From Adiantum capillus-veneris (lineage: Eukaryota > Streptophyta > Polypodiopsida > Polypodiales > Pteridaceae): 64,000 nucleotides of DNA. Numbering within the stretch: the stretch's first letter is position 1; each line of letters opens with the position of its first letter. The position numbers and the translations under genes were made by a program. Below the pieces are notes generated by a model. It had not been told where the DNA came from and did no database searches. It saw only the letters and a program-made list of their open reading frames with translations. Shown piece by piece: positions 46,386-59,315 of the stretch. The DNA is taken from NCBI GenBank assembly GCA_014529385.2, contig CM043963.1:76687412-76751411 (forward strand). The letters are read 5' to 3'.

Positions 46386-47935
46386 TGTAATGGAATTAGC
46401 CTATTCAACTTGAGAATAGCGGAAATTAATGAGAATACTTTCGAGAAATAACTTTGTGAGCATAGCGGGTAGACATAATTGAAGATAGCAACATAATCAT
46501 AGCCATTAGTTAACTTGGCATGAACAATACTTTTGCAAGAGAGAGAATTTAGAGAACATGACAACAGTTGCGGACCGGATTTATGTGGAGCCGGTCCCCC
46601 CTCCAATAGGCATTTGTATTATGATTTCTCCCATTAAGAGAGACTTGTTACAATACATTCTTTGTGTTCCTTGTGACCTAGGTGATGCAATGAAGATGGA
46701 AAGCTTCATGCATCACAATCATAGCATAACATGAACTTGAAGAAAGCTTTAATTGTCCCAAGCCTCAGTCCCAAGACCTCAAACACCTTCGAAGGTGGAG
46801 AGAGCTAGCAGGGAATGAGGGTAGGGAAGAGGAAGAAGAAACATTTCATAGGAGAAAGAACTAGTTCCTCACTTATCATACTCTTGTTGCTAGCATACAT
46901 AATAGCATAGTAATCAAGAAGAAGGAGATGTCAAGCTTAAGCATTGAAGCATGGCTCTTGGTTGGATTTGCACTCCATAGCCAAGAGTGTTGGTGTAGGC
47001 TCTCAACCTCTACTTGCTTGGAGAAGGAGAGGGAGCTCTTGCACTTTGCATAGTACACAATGAGAGTGCTTGTGAGCGTGTGTGGGTGAGTATACCCCCT
47101 AAGCACCCCCCTAGCTTGCTTGGGTCGACCCCCCCTTGTAGCTCATGCTTGAAGCTCATTGGACCCCTTCAGGCCTAGCCAATCACAAGGAGGAGCCATT
47201 ACAAGCAACATGGGTAGCCTTGGGACAAGTGTCCCCCTTTCCCCTTTCAGAGAGAGGACTTGATAAACGCTAAAACAATTAGATAATTCATGTAATTTAT
47301 CATTGGACCCCTTTGAAGCCTAGCCAATAGGCTTCAAGCAACACATGAAGGTAACATGGGTAGGGGCTTGACATGTGTCCTTGCTACCTCTTCAAGTTGG
47401 GGCTTCCCTTGTGTGTGTGAGTGGGTGTTCTCTCTCTAGCCCCTAGGAAAAGGGCTCGCCCCCCCTCTTGTAGGAATGCTTTTGACTTTAGGTGATCAAG
47501 CACCTTACTCACCAAGCATGACAAAGCACTTGAACTAGGGGGTGTTCCCACAAGCATCTCAGGCAAGCTTCTCAAGGCACCTCAAGTACCTTAATCATGC
47601 AGAAAGTCAAGCACCTCAAGCATGGAGCCAATCAAGAACCTCAAGCATCTTAATCAAGCACCGCAAGCATGACAAACACCTCAAGCACGACAAGCACCTC
47701 AAGCAGGACAAGCACCTCGAGCTTGGGCCGGGTTCCCACCTCAAGCTCAGCCCTAGCTTACCTAAGGTCAAAGGACTTTTACACACATTTATTGGAGGTC
47801 TTCAATGAAGCTAACCCTAAGGTCTTATGCTCCATTGGTTAGCCTTGCTCTTTGATAGACCATCTCCCTTTTGGGCCCCTTTACCATTGGCCCCGTGTTG
47901 AGATAGATCTATAAGCACATATCTATATCTTAACA
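46386..47935 (-). repeat. E4 LTR L2 (5' LTR of B1 and 3' LTR of B2)
   Basis: 1,550 bp, TG...CA on the minus strand (TGTTAAGATATAG...TTCCATTACA). It serves both neighbours: the B1 primer site on one side and the B2 polypurine tract on the other. Confidence 0.92.
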
Positions 47936-48380
47936 CTTGTTCCCGTTTATTCTCCCACATTAAGTGATCAATTTAATATGAGAAAATCATTTGGGTTGGT
48001 TAGATATTAGATTTTATGACATTACCTCTCTCTTGAAATCATAGTCGTCCTCGACTATGAGGTAGAAGAGATAAAGTCTTAGTCATTAGTCAATCGTACT
48101 TAGCGGGTAAAGGATCCCTTTTTACCCTACGACATCTTTCCAAGATGGATGACTAATCCATTTGGTGCTTGGGAGACATAGCTGCCGCAAGCATGTCTGC
48201 TCTTTAGTCCATTTCATTCTCCCAAAGTAGAGTGACAAATTCTACTTGGTGTTTGAGAGACGTCGTCATCACAAACATGATTTTAAGCATGCATATTAGT
48301 TAAATTTGTGCACACTTAAAAAGAGGACTAGTCTTATAAGACAAAAACATGAGTGATTTAAAAGAAATTTGTACATGTGC
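47936..48380 (-). other. B2 3' untranslated region and polypurine tract
   Basis: Same sequence as 34,152-34,596, with GGGAGAATAAACGGGAACAAG next to L2. Confidence 0.7.
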
Positions 48381-50072
48381 TTACTCTAATGTAGCATTGT
48401 AAGCATTGACAAGGTTCATACTATCCTTAAGCTGTATTCCTTGCATCCATCTAGCATCTTCAAAAGGATAATTTTTGAACTTAATAAGATACCGTCGGAT
48501 AATCTTACCATGTCGTAGTACCTTGTCTTCATGCCGAAGGATAGCTTCGGGTTGTAGCACCTCTTCTTGGTCTTCAACTTCGGGAGGGTCTTCAATAATT
48601 GGTTCAGTTGGTGGCTCTCCTTTGTAGAGCTTAAGCAGGCTTACATGAAAGGCATTGTGTATAAGCCAATGGTTGGGCAACTTGAGTTGATAAGCCGTCT
48701 CATTAATGGGCTTCAAGATTTGGAAAGGACCATAGTGTCTTTTTGCTAGTTTAGCATAATACTTTTGATGGCCGTAGGATTTTTGCCCGTCGTTTGCCTT
48801 AATCGAGCGTTAGGAAACTTGAGTAAGACCCAATCATTTTCTTTGAACATTAAGGCTCTTCTGTGCTTATCAGCAGCAACTTTTTCCCTTTGTTCAGAGA
48901 TGGCTATAGCCTCCCTAATCTTCTGAAAAGATTCTTGTAGGTCACGGCTATACTCATCGGCGGTGAAGATCTTCCCATGTACTTTGAGTAGCAAGGGACT
49001 TTTAGGTCTTTCCTCTATGATCTCGAAAGGTGCTTTCCCCGTAGAAGTATGTACAGTATTATTGTAGGCATACTCTACTAGAGGTAAATACTTTTCCCAT
49101 TGTGAGCGTTGCTCTACTTCAGTAACATAAGTCTTGAGTAGATCGAGTATCGTAAGATTGGCTATCTCACTTTGGCCATCCATTTGTGGGTGATAGGCCG
49201 AAGAGAAATTCAATTTTGTTCCTAGATTTTCAAAGAGACCTTTCCAGAAATTACTGGTCATTCTAGGATCTCTATCTCACACGATGGATGTGGGTAATCC
49301 ATGGTGTTTGAAAATCTGAGATATGAAGAAAGTTTCCATTTGATGTGCCTTAATAGTCTTTTTGAGAGGAATAAAATGTGCTTGCTTGCTAAACCTATCG
49401 ACTATTGTCCATATTCCTGTATTCCCATGGATAGACTTGGGTAATCCAAAGATTAAATCCATGAATATACTCTCCCATGGTGAATTTGGAATAGGCAATG
49501 GCTGGAGTAATCCAGGTTGCTTCCCTCTATCATACTTGGTCTTTTGGCATACTACACATTTTGAAACATACTCTTGTATGTCCACTTTCATGGTAGGACA
49601 ATAGAAATACGTCTCTACTCCTCAGAGAGTAGGTTGAATACCTCTATGCCCTGCATATGGAGGAGCATGGGATTCATACATAACCTTCTCACGAAGGGAA
49701 TGGGTAACACATAGCCTATTGCAGTGGAGAAGATAACCATCCTGCAAGGTGAATGGTTCCTCTTTCTTCCCCAAAGCAAGGGCTAACATTATGTCTCTAA
49801 AGTCAGGGTCAGTAGCATACTCATCTATCATAGAGGATAGATCATTGTGAGTAGCTATAGACACCGCATTAACTTTTGGTCATCGTGAAAGTGCATTGGC
49901 AACTTGATTGTGCTTACCAGCTATGTGAGCAATATGGAAATTAATTTGCGAAAGAAAATTTGCCCACCTCATTTGTTTGTCGGAAAGCTTGGTTTGCATC
50001 ATGAAATACTTGAGACTTTGGTGGTCGGTTCGTAGGATAAATGGAGTCCCCAATACATAGTGCTTCCATGTG
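48381..50072 (-). pseudogene. B2 RNase H, integrase and chromodomain (multiply broken)
   Basis: This has the same domain order as B1 and B3 but more nonsense codons: TGA near 49,879 (before PKVNAVSIA), TGA near 49,622 (in place of the Arg of LRGVETYF) and TGA near 49,277 (in IVSDRDP). The integrase end reads HPQMDGQ where HPQTDGQ is usual. A 1-bp loss near 48,772 after GKNPT, shared with B3, shifts the frame before the chromodomain-like tail (48,716-48,381), which is itself open. Confidence 0.88.
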
Positions 50073-50073
50073 T

Positions 50074-51831
50074 CTAGGCATGTAGAACAGCTAAAATCTC
50101 TTTCTCATAAATGCCCAAGACTCGTTCATCACTATTGAGCCTTCGGCTCTCATATGCTATGGTATGCCCTTCTTGAAGAAAAACCGCTCCAAGGCAATCA
50201 CCACACGCATCACATTGGACCTCAAATGGCTTTGAGAGATCCGGAAGCATGAGGATTGGTTGGGAAGTAAGCTTATCTTTGAGTTTTTCAAAAGCATTTT
50301 GCTCCTTAGCAGTCCATACAAACTTAACGTTCTTCTTTGTTAAGTCGTGAAGTGGTCCTGCTACTTGAGAGAATTTTTCTATGAAGCGTCTATAGTATGC
50401 ACACATACCAATAAAGCTTCTTAGCTCATGTAGATTCCTTGGGTTAGGCCATGATTTTATTACCTCTAACTTTGATGGATCCATACGAATACCATCGTGA
50501 GAGATAATATGACCTAGATATTGAATCTCTTGAAGGAAGAATTCGCTTTTCTTTTGGTTGAGATAAAGCTTGTTCTCCCTCAATGCTTGAAAAATCACTT
50601 GGAGATGCTGCTTATGTTCCTCCAAAGACTTGGAGTAGATGATGATATCATCAAAGAACACTCCAGTGAATTTTTGATATGGTCTAAAAATTTTCTCCAT
50701 CAAACGATTGAACGTAGCTGGTGCATTAGCCAAGCCAAAAGGCATGACTAGATATTCATAAAGACCAAACTTTGTGCGAAACGCGGTCTTTAAGATATCT
50801 TCATCCACTATCCTTATTTGATGATAGCCACTCTTAAGGTCAATCCTAGTGAAGTAGGTAGAGCCTTGTAGCTTATCAAACAGATCTTCTACCCGAGGTA
50901 CAGGAAATCTGTTTTTGATAGTGATATGGTTTAGTGCTTGATAGTCCACACACATACGGTATGTACCATCTTTCTTTTGCACTAAAAGGACTGGAGAACA
51001 AAAGGGAGAGGAACTAGGCCTCACCATCCCTTTGTCTACCAGCTCTTGTACTTGCCTCATGATCTCCTCTTGTTGAGCTTGTGAGACTCGATAAGGAGGC
51101 TTGTTAGGTGGTGAGCTTCCAGGAAGGAGCTCAATACGATGGTCATCATCCCCTCGTTTTGGAGGTAAGTCCATAGGGATATCATCGATGAACACATCTT
51201 GGAATCCTTTTAGAAAATTAGACAAGTCTAACTCTTCTTGATTCCTATCATTTACATTTGATGAAACATTAGTATCTTTTGGAGACTCTTTGACAAAAAT
51301 CATGTACGCAGAAACTGAGCTCTTCATTGACTTATCAAAAGAAAGAGGATTTACAAGTGGAATAGTGCGACCACGCTCACTAGCATCTATATACATGTTC
51401 TTTCCCCTGTAAGTGAAGTAAATTCTCCTTTCAGGGAACTTCATGTTGGCAGCCATGCGATCAAACCATGGTGCCCCTAGGATAACATCCTGATGTTGGA
51501 GAGGAGAGACGAAGAAGTCTTCTTTGTCGACATAGCTTTGGACATGAAGCCTAAACTTCCCAATCAAGGGAGTAACGGAGGCTTGTTGTCCCTTGAAAGC
51601 TGCATCAGCTGTTACTATATCTCCCATCTCAAAAGCTTGAATGCCCAACTTGGTGGCCAACTCTATTGATATGAAGTTGAGAGTAGAGCCAGGGTCAAAC
51701 AAGATGAAGGCATCATGCTCTCTTACCTTTCCCCAAGCATAGGAGATTGATGATCCTTTGCAATGAGCATCCTCTTTTGGAGCTTCGATGGTGGAAGCCC
51801 TAGGAGTCTCATTGCGAGTATTCTTTTTGGG
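50074..51831 (-). pseudogene. B2 protease-RT-RNase H
   Basis: Open from just after the gag stop to the shared TAG. Protease DPGSTLNFIS; RT with VDYQALN (Gln where B1 and B3 have Arg), DLKSGYHQIRI and FFDDIIIYS; RNase H complete, with AVFLQEGHTIAY, the 12 residues missing from B3 and from one B1 copy. It is the least rearranged RNase H of the array. Confidence 0.9.
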
Positions 51832-53169
51832 TCAAGAACGATAGCCATGTCCTTGCTCCCCACACTTGAAACATTTATGGTCCTTGCGAAAAGCTTCAAG
51901 CTCTTCAGGAGAGAGTTTTTTTTTACCTTTGTAAACTCCCTTCTCCTTGGACCGATTGTTGTTGTTGTTGTTGTTGTTGTTGAGAGTGCGTTGGGAATTA
52001 TTTTGAGCATTGTATTTTCCCTTTGCATCATTTTTATCTTTGTTTTCCATGGGCTTGACATTACGTCTAGCCCCTTGATGGAAATTGATGCATGAAGCAA
52101 CCATGGTGTGGTGGATTCCTTCGGTAATAGTACGGGGCCGTGGAGAGTTGATGTATTCGGCCATCTCTTTAGGTAATCCCGCACTAAATTGCTGTCTTTG
52201 CTCGGCAAAGTCTATCTTTTGAAACACAGTACCTTTGAGATGTAAATCCCAAAACTTTTCTACATACTTGTTGATAGACTCATGAGAGAGAAGCTTCAAG
52301 CCGCGCCATTCGGTAAGAACTTTATCTTTAGTATCGCTTGGAAGAAATTTCTTCATGATGGAAACTCGTAGAGTTTTCCATGTCTTTGGGGCTTCTCCAT
52401 TGCCACGAAGGCTAGCCCACCATTGACGAACTGATTTTTGGAAGTGCATAGCTACATGGCGTAGCTTGGAGGACTCTGTGAAGCCCTCGTCCCCAAAGGC
52501 CGCATCAAATTGTTGGATGAAGGCCAACACTTTGTCGGTAGCACCAAAGGTGCCATCGTAGGTGACAAAAGAGATACTCTTTCCTCCCTCCTTGATCTTC
52601 TTTAGCTTTTGTGACCTTCGCCATGCAGGAAATGATTTGCAATGTCCTCCCCTCTTGTATTCTCTAGGAGAATAGCCATAACTTTCATCGAAAGAGGAGG
52701 AAGGTGAAGAAGAAGGAGAAGAGGGTGACCTTTTCCTAGCCCTTTTCTTACTTTGCTTCCTCTCTTGCGTTTCAGAGTGATGAGGAGAAGGACTATAGGT
52801 TGCTCTTTTCCTCTTGGGAGGAGTAGGCGATCGTCTAGACCGCCGTCTTCGTGGAGCCACATCTTCAGAAGAACTTAGACTGTCATTGCTTTCTTTCTCT
52901 TTCGATTCCTCCTCTCGAATGGGAGAGAGTCTTCTTTTGGGGGTCTCTTCAAGAGGCCTCTTAAGCTCTCTCTCCTCTGGGAGAGGAAGGGAAATTGCAT
53001 AAGCACGAAGTTGTTGAGTAACTTCGGCTTGCAAAACAGGGTTGCCCATAGCTTGTTGCAACCTAGTGACGACATAATTCACAAACATGGGAGCATCATC
53101 ATTAGCACCTTCATGTGCAAAATCAAAGCTATCAATGTTCATTCTACTCTCTTGATTATTGTCAGCCAT
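51832..53169 (-). pseudogene. B2 gag, stopped inside the zinc knuckle
   Basis: The ATG at 53169 (MADNNQESRMN) is chosen over the upstream non-ATG extension because it matches in all copies. An Arg/Ser-rich basic domain with SPSS repeats is followed by the gag core (FGATDKVLAFIQQFDAAF, QWWASLRGNG), nine Asn, and CFKCGEQGHGYRS, where TGA replaces the last Cys codon of the zinc knuckle. Confidence 0.9.
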
Positions 53170-53171
53170 GT

Positions 53172-53570
53172 TAACAAAATTTATGTTTATACTTAGTGTA
53201 TGCTTTGACAATACAAAACCTTAGTTGCCACTCCTCTTAGCCTTTGAAAATCGGCTCTTAAGTATCTACACCCACGGCTCAAAGTGGTTAATTATAGAGA
53301 GTAGAGGAGTAGGTCTAACATAGCAGAGTTGCCAAGTGCTAGCTCCTTTCGGACTTCTTATGGCTCAATAATGGTAAAGCCATAGGCAAGTCTAAAAAGA
53401 CTCCATTATTAAGTCCAAAGCTCCCGAGGTGTGCACCATCCCCCACATAGTGGGCTTAACAAAACCGATATTAGATCCCAGTTCCACTTACTCTATTATA
53501 ATTAACAACATCAACCATTTATAGGCTACTTAAGGACCTCTCTTCTTAAGCAAGAAAAGAGAAACCAAAT
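53172..53570 (-). other. B2 leader
   Basis: Uninterrupted leader between gag and the primer site. It shows the empty E5 target (TTTATGTTTATACTTAGTG). Confidence 0.75.
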
Positions 53571-53582
53571 GCTCTGATACCA
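53571..53582 (-). promoter_or_regulatory. B2 primer binding site
   Basis: The minus strand reads TGGTATCAGAGC one base from L3. Confidence 0.88.
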
Positions 53583-53583
53583 A

Positions 53584-55134
53584 TGTAATGGAATTAGCCT
53601 ATTCAACTTGAGAATAGCGGAAATTAATGAGAATACTTTCGAGAAATAACTTTGTGAGCATAGCGGGTAGACATAATTGAAGATAGCAACATAATCATAG
53701 CCATTAGTTAACTTGGCATGAACAATACTTTTGCAAGAGAGAGAATTTAGAGAACATGACAACAGTTGAGGACCGGATTTATGTGGAGCCGGTCCCCCCT
53801 CCAATAGGCATTTGTATTATGATTTCTCCCATTAAGAGAGACTTGTTACAATACATTCTTTGTGTTCCTTGTGACCTAGGTGATGCAATGAAGATGGAAA
53901 GCTTCATGCATCACAATCATAGCATAACATGAACTTGAAGAAAGCTTTAATTGTCCCAAGCCTCAGTCCCAAGACCTCAAACACCTTCGAAGGTGGAGAG
54001 AGCTAGCAGGGAATGAGGGTAGGGAAGAGGAAGAAGAAACATTTCATAGGAGAAAGAACTAGTTCCTCACTTATCATACTCTTGTTGCTAGCATACATAA
54101 TAGCATAGTAATCAAGAAGAAGGAGATGTCAAGCTTAAGCATTGAAGCATGGCTCTTGGTTGGATTTGCACTCCATAGCCAAGAGTGTTGGTGTAGGCTC
54201 TCAACCTCTACTTGCTTGGAGAAGGAGAGGGAGCTCTTGCACTTTGCATAGTACACAATGAGAGTGCTTGTGAGCGTGTGTGGGTGAGTATACCCCCTAA
54301 GCACCCCCCTAGCTTGCTTGGGTCGACCCCCCCTTGTAGCTCATGCTTGAAGCTCATTGGACCCCTCCAAGCCTAGCCAATCACAAGCAGGAGCCATTAC
54401 AAGCAACATGGGTAGCCTTGGGACAAGTGTCCCCCTTTCCCCTTTGAGAGAGAGGACTTGATAAACGCTAAAACAATTAGATAATTCATGTAATTTATCA
54501 TTGGACCCCTTTGAAGCCTAGCCAATAGGCTTCAAGCAACACATGAAGGTAACATGGGTAGGGGCTTGACATGTGTCCTTGCTGCCTCTTCAAGTTGGGG
54601 CTTCCCTTGTGTGTGTGAGTGGGTGTTCTCTCTCTAGCCCCTAGGAAAAGGGCTCGCCCCCCCTCTTGTAGGAATGCTTTTGACTTTAGGTGATCAAGCA
54701 CCTTACTCACCAAGCATGACAAAGCACTTGAACTAGGGGGTGTTCCCACAAGCATCTCAGGCAAGCTTCTCAAGGCACCTCAAGTACCTTAATCATGCAG
54801 CAACTCAAGCACCTCAAGCATGGAGCCAATCAAGAACCTCAAGCATCTTAATCAAGCACCTCAAGCATGACAAACACCTCAAGCACGACAAGCACCTCAA
54901 GCAGGACAAGCACCTCGAGCTTGGGCCGGGTTCCCACCTCAAGCTCAGCCCTAGCTTACCTAAGGTCAAAGGACTTTTTACACACATTTATTGGAGGTCT
55001 TCAATGAAGCTAACCCTAAGGTCTTATGCTCCATTGGTTAGCCTTGCTCTTTGATAGACCATCTCCCTTTTGGGCCCCTTTACCATTGGCCCCGTGTTGA
55101 GATAGATCTATAAGCACATATCTATATCTTAACA
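53584..55134 (-). repeat. E4 LTR L3 (5' LTR of B2 and 3' LTR of B3)
   Basis: 1,551 bp, nearly identical to L2 and L4, including the AAGCACCTC minisatellite. Confidence 0.92.
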
Positions 55135-55579
55135 CTTGTTCCCGTTTATTCTCCCACATTAAGTGATCAATTTAATATGAGAAAATCATTTGGGTTGGTT
55201 AGATATTAGATTTTATGACATTACCTCTCTCTTGAAATCATAGTCGTCCTCGACTATGAGGTAGAAGAGATAAAGTCTTAGTCATTAGTCAATCGTACTT
55301 AGCGGGTAAAGGATCCCTTTTTACCCTACGACATCTTTCCAAGATGGATGACTAATCCATTTGGTGCTTGGGAGACATAGCTGCCGCAAGCATGTCTGCT
55401 CTTTAGTCCATTTCATTCTCCCAAAGTAGAGTGACAAATTCTACTTGGTGTTTGAGAGACGTCGTCATCACAAACATGATTTTAAGCATGCATATTAGTT
55501 AAATTTGTGCACACTTAAAAAGAGGACTAGTCTTATAAGACAAAAACATGAGTGATTTAAAAGAAATTTGTACATGTGC
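55135..55579 (-). other. B3 3' untranslated region and polypurine tract
   Basis: Same sequence as 34,152-34,596 and 47,936-48,380. Confidence 0.7.
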
Positions 55580-57271
55580 TTACTCTAATGTAGCATTGTA
55601 AGCATTGACAAGGTTCATACTATCCTTAAGCTGTATTCCTTGCATCCATCTAGCATCTTCAAAAGGATAATTTTTGAACTTAATAAGATACCGTCGGATA
55701 ATCTTACCATGTCGTAGTACCTTGTCTTCATGCCGAAGGATAGCTTCGGGTTGTAGCACCTCTTCTTGGTCTTCAACTTCGGGAGGGTCTTCAATAATTG
55801 GTTCAGTTGGTGGCTCTCCTTTGTAGGGCTTAGGCAGGCTTACATGAAAGGCATTGTGTATAAGCCAATGGTTGGGCAACTTGAGTTGATAAGCCGTCTC
55901 ATTAATGGGCTTCAAGATTTGGAAAGGACCATAGTGTCTTTTTGCTAGTTTAGCATAATACTTTTGATGGCCGTAGGATTTTTGCCCGTCGTTTGCCTTA
56001 ATCGAGCGTTAGGAAACTTGAGTAAGACCCAATCATTTTCTTTGAACATTAAGGCTCTTTTGTGCTTATCAGCAGCAACTTTTTCCCTTTGTTCAGAGAT
56101 GGCTATAGCCTCCCTAATCTTTTGAAAAGATTCTTGTAGGTCACGGCTATACTCATCGGCGGCGAAGATCTTCCCATGTACTTTGAGTAGCAAGGGACTT
56201 TTAGGTCTTCCCTCTATGATCTCGAAAGGTGCTTTCCCCGTAGAAGTATGTACAGTATTATTGTAGGCATACTCTACTAGAGGTAAATACTTTTCCCATT
56301 GTGAGCGTTGCTCTACTTCGGTAACATAAGTCTTGAGTAGATCGAGTATCGTAAGATTGGCTATCTCACTTTGGCCATCCGTTTGTGGGTGATAGGCCGA
56401 AGAGAAATTCAATTTTGTTCCTAGATTTTCAAAGAGACCTTTCCAGAAATTACTGGTCATTTTAGGATCTCTATCTGACACGATGGATGTGGGTAATCCA
56501 TGGTGTTTGAAAATCTGAGATATGAAGAGAGTTTCCATTTGATGTGCCTTAATAGTCTTTTTGAGAGGAATAAAATGTGCTTGCTTGCTAAACCTGTCGA
56601 CTATTGTCCATATTCCTGTATTCCCATGGATAGACTTGGGTAATCCAAAGATGAAATCCATGGATATACTGTCCCATGGTGAATTTGGAATAGGCAATGG
56701 CTGGAGTAATCCAGGTTTCTTCCCTCTATCATACTTGGTCTTTTGGCATACTACACATTTTGAAACATACTCTTGTATGTCCACTTTCATGGTAGGACAA
56801 TAGAAATACGTCTCTACTCCTCGGAGAGTAGGTTGAATACCTCTATGCCCTGCATATGGAGGAGCATGGGATTCATACATAACCTTCTCATGAAGGGAAT
56901 GGGTAACACATAGCCTATTGCAGTGGAGAAGATAACCATCCTGCAAGGTGAATGGTTCCTCTTTCTTCCCCAAAGCAAGGGCTAACATTATGTCTCTAAA
57001 GTCAGGGTCAGTAGCATACTCATCTATCATAGAGGATAGATCATTGTGAGTAGCTATAGACACCGCATTAACTTTTGGTTGTCGTGAAAGTGCATCGGCA
57101 ACTTGATTGTGCTTACCAGCTATGTGAGCAATATGGCAATTAAATTGCGAAAGAAAATTTTCCCACGTCATTTGTTTGTCGGAAAGCTTGGTTTGCGTCA
57201 TGAAATACTTGAGACTTTGGTGGTCGGTTTGTAGGATAAATGGAGTCCCCAATAGGTAGTGCTTCCATGTG
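55580..57271 (-). pseudogene. B3 RNase H, integrase and chromodomain
   Basis: 57,252-55,945 is open for 435 codons: RNase H end (VADALSRQPKVN), zinc region (AGHRGIQPTLRG, CVVCQKTKYDRG), integrase core (SMDFIFGLPKSIHGN, SDRDPKMTSNFWKGL, HPQTDGQSE), so D, D and E are all present. The 1-bp loss near 55,971, shared with B2, then shifts the frame before GPFQILKPINE. The chromodomain-like tail continues at 55,915-55,580. This is the best-preserved integrase in the array. Confidence 0.9.
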
Positions 57272-57272
57272 T

Positions 57273-59315
57273 CTAGGCATGTAGAACAGCTAAAATCTCC
57301 TTCTCATAAATGCCCAAGACTCGTTCATCACTATTGAGCCTTCGGCTCTCTCCAAGGCAATCACCACACGCATCACATTGGACCTCAAATGGCTTTGAGA
57401 GATCCGGAAGCACAAGGACTGGTTGGGAAGTAAGCTTATCTTTGAGTTTTTCAAAAGCATTTTGCTCCTTAGCAGTCCATACAAACTTAACGTTCTTCTT
57501 TGTTAAGTCGTGAAGTGGTCCTGCTACTTGAAAGAATTTTGCTATGAAGCGTCTATAGTATGCACACATACCAATAAAGCTTCTTAGCTCATGTAGATTC
57601 CTTGGGTTAGGCCATGATTTTATTACCTCTAACTTTGATGGATCCATACGAATACCATCGTGAGAGATAATATGACCTAGATATTGAATCTCTTGAAGGA
57701 AGAATTCGCTTTTCTTTTGGTTGAGATAAAGCTTGTTCTCCCTCAATGCTTGAAAAATCACTTGGAGATGTTGCTTATGTTCCTCCAAAGACTTGGAGTA
57801 GATGATGATATCATCAAAGAACACTCCAGTGAATTTTCGATATGGTCTAAAAATTTTCTCTATCAAACGATTGAACGTAGCTGGTGCATTAGTCAAGCCA
57901 AAAGGCATGACTAGATATTCATAAAGACCAAACTTTGTGCCAAACGCGGTCTTTAAGATATCTTCATCCACTATCCTTATTTGATGATAGCCACTCTTAA
58001 GGTCAATCCTAGTGAAGTAGGTAGAGCCTTGTAGCTTATCAAACAGATCTTCTACCCGAGGTACAGGAAATCTGTTTTTGATAGTGATATGGTTTAGTGC
58101 TCGATAGTCCACACACATACGGTATGTACCATCTTTCTTTTGCACTAAAAGGACTGGAGAACAAAAGGGAGAGGAACTAGGCCTCACCATCCCTTTGTCT
58201 ACCAGCTCTTGTACTTGCCTCATGATCTCCTCTTGTTGAGCTTGTGAGACTCGATAAGGAGGCTTGTTAGGTGGTGAGCTTCCAGGAAGGAGCTCAATAC
58301 GATGGTCATCATCCCCTCGTTTTGGAGGTAAGTCCATAGGGATATCATCGATGAACACATCTTGGAATCCTTTTAGAAAATTAGACAAGTCTAACTCTTC
58401 TTGATTCCTATCATTTACATTTGATGAAACATTAGTATCTTTTGGAGACTCTTTGACAAAAATCATGTACGCAGAAACTGAGCTCTTCATTGACTTATCA
58501 AAAGAAAGAGGATTTACAAGTGGAATAGTGCAACCACGCTCACTAGCATCTATATACATGTTCTTTCCCCTGTAAGTGAAGTAAATTCTCCTTTCAGGGA
58601 ACTTCATGTTGGCAGCCATGCGATCAAACCATGGTGCCCCTAGGATAACATCCTGATGTTGGAGAGGAGAGATGAAGAAGTCTTCTTTGTTGACATAGCT
58701 TTGGACATGAAGCCTAAACTTCCCAATCAAGGGAGTAACGGAGGCTTGTTGTCCCTTGAAAGCTGCATCAGCTGTTACTATATCTCCCATCTCAAAAGCT
58801 TGAATGCCCAACTTGGTGGCCAACTCTATTGATATGAAGTTGAGAGTAGAGCCAGGGTCAAACAAGATGAAGGCATCATGCTCTCTTACCTTTCCCCAAG
58901 CATAGGAGAGTGATGATCCTTTGCAATGAGCATCCTCTTTTGGAGCTTCGATGGTGGAAGCCCTAGGAGTCTCATTGCGAGTATTCTTCTTGGGGCAAGA
59001 ACGATAGCCATGTCCTTGCTCCCCACACTTGAAACATTTATGGTCCTTGCGAAAAGCTTCAAGCTCTTCAGGAGAGAGTTTGTTTTTGCCTTTGTAAACT
59101 CCCTTCTCCTTGGACCGATTGTTGTTGTTGTTGTTGTTGTTGTTGGAAGTGCCTTGGGAATTATTTTGAGCATTGGATTTCCCCTTTGAATCATTTTTAT
59201 CTTTGTTTTCCATGGGCTTGACATTACGTCTAGCCCCTTGATGGAAATTGATGCATGAAGCAACCATGGTGTGGTGGATTACTTCGGTAATAGTACCGGG
59301 CCGTTGAGAGTTGAT
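57273..59315 (-). pseudogene. B3 gag end, protease, RT and RNase H
   Basis: Open from the gag stop to the shared TAG: nine Asn, zinc knuckle CFKCGEQGHGYRSC, protease DPGSTLNFIS, RT with VDYRALN and FFDDIIIYS, and RNase H with the 36-bp in-frame deletion after DCLG shared with one B1 copy. RT looks intact; RNase H does not. Confidence 0.9.
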
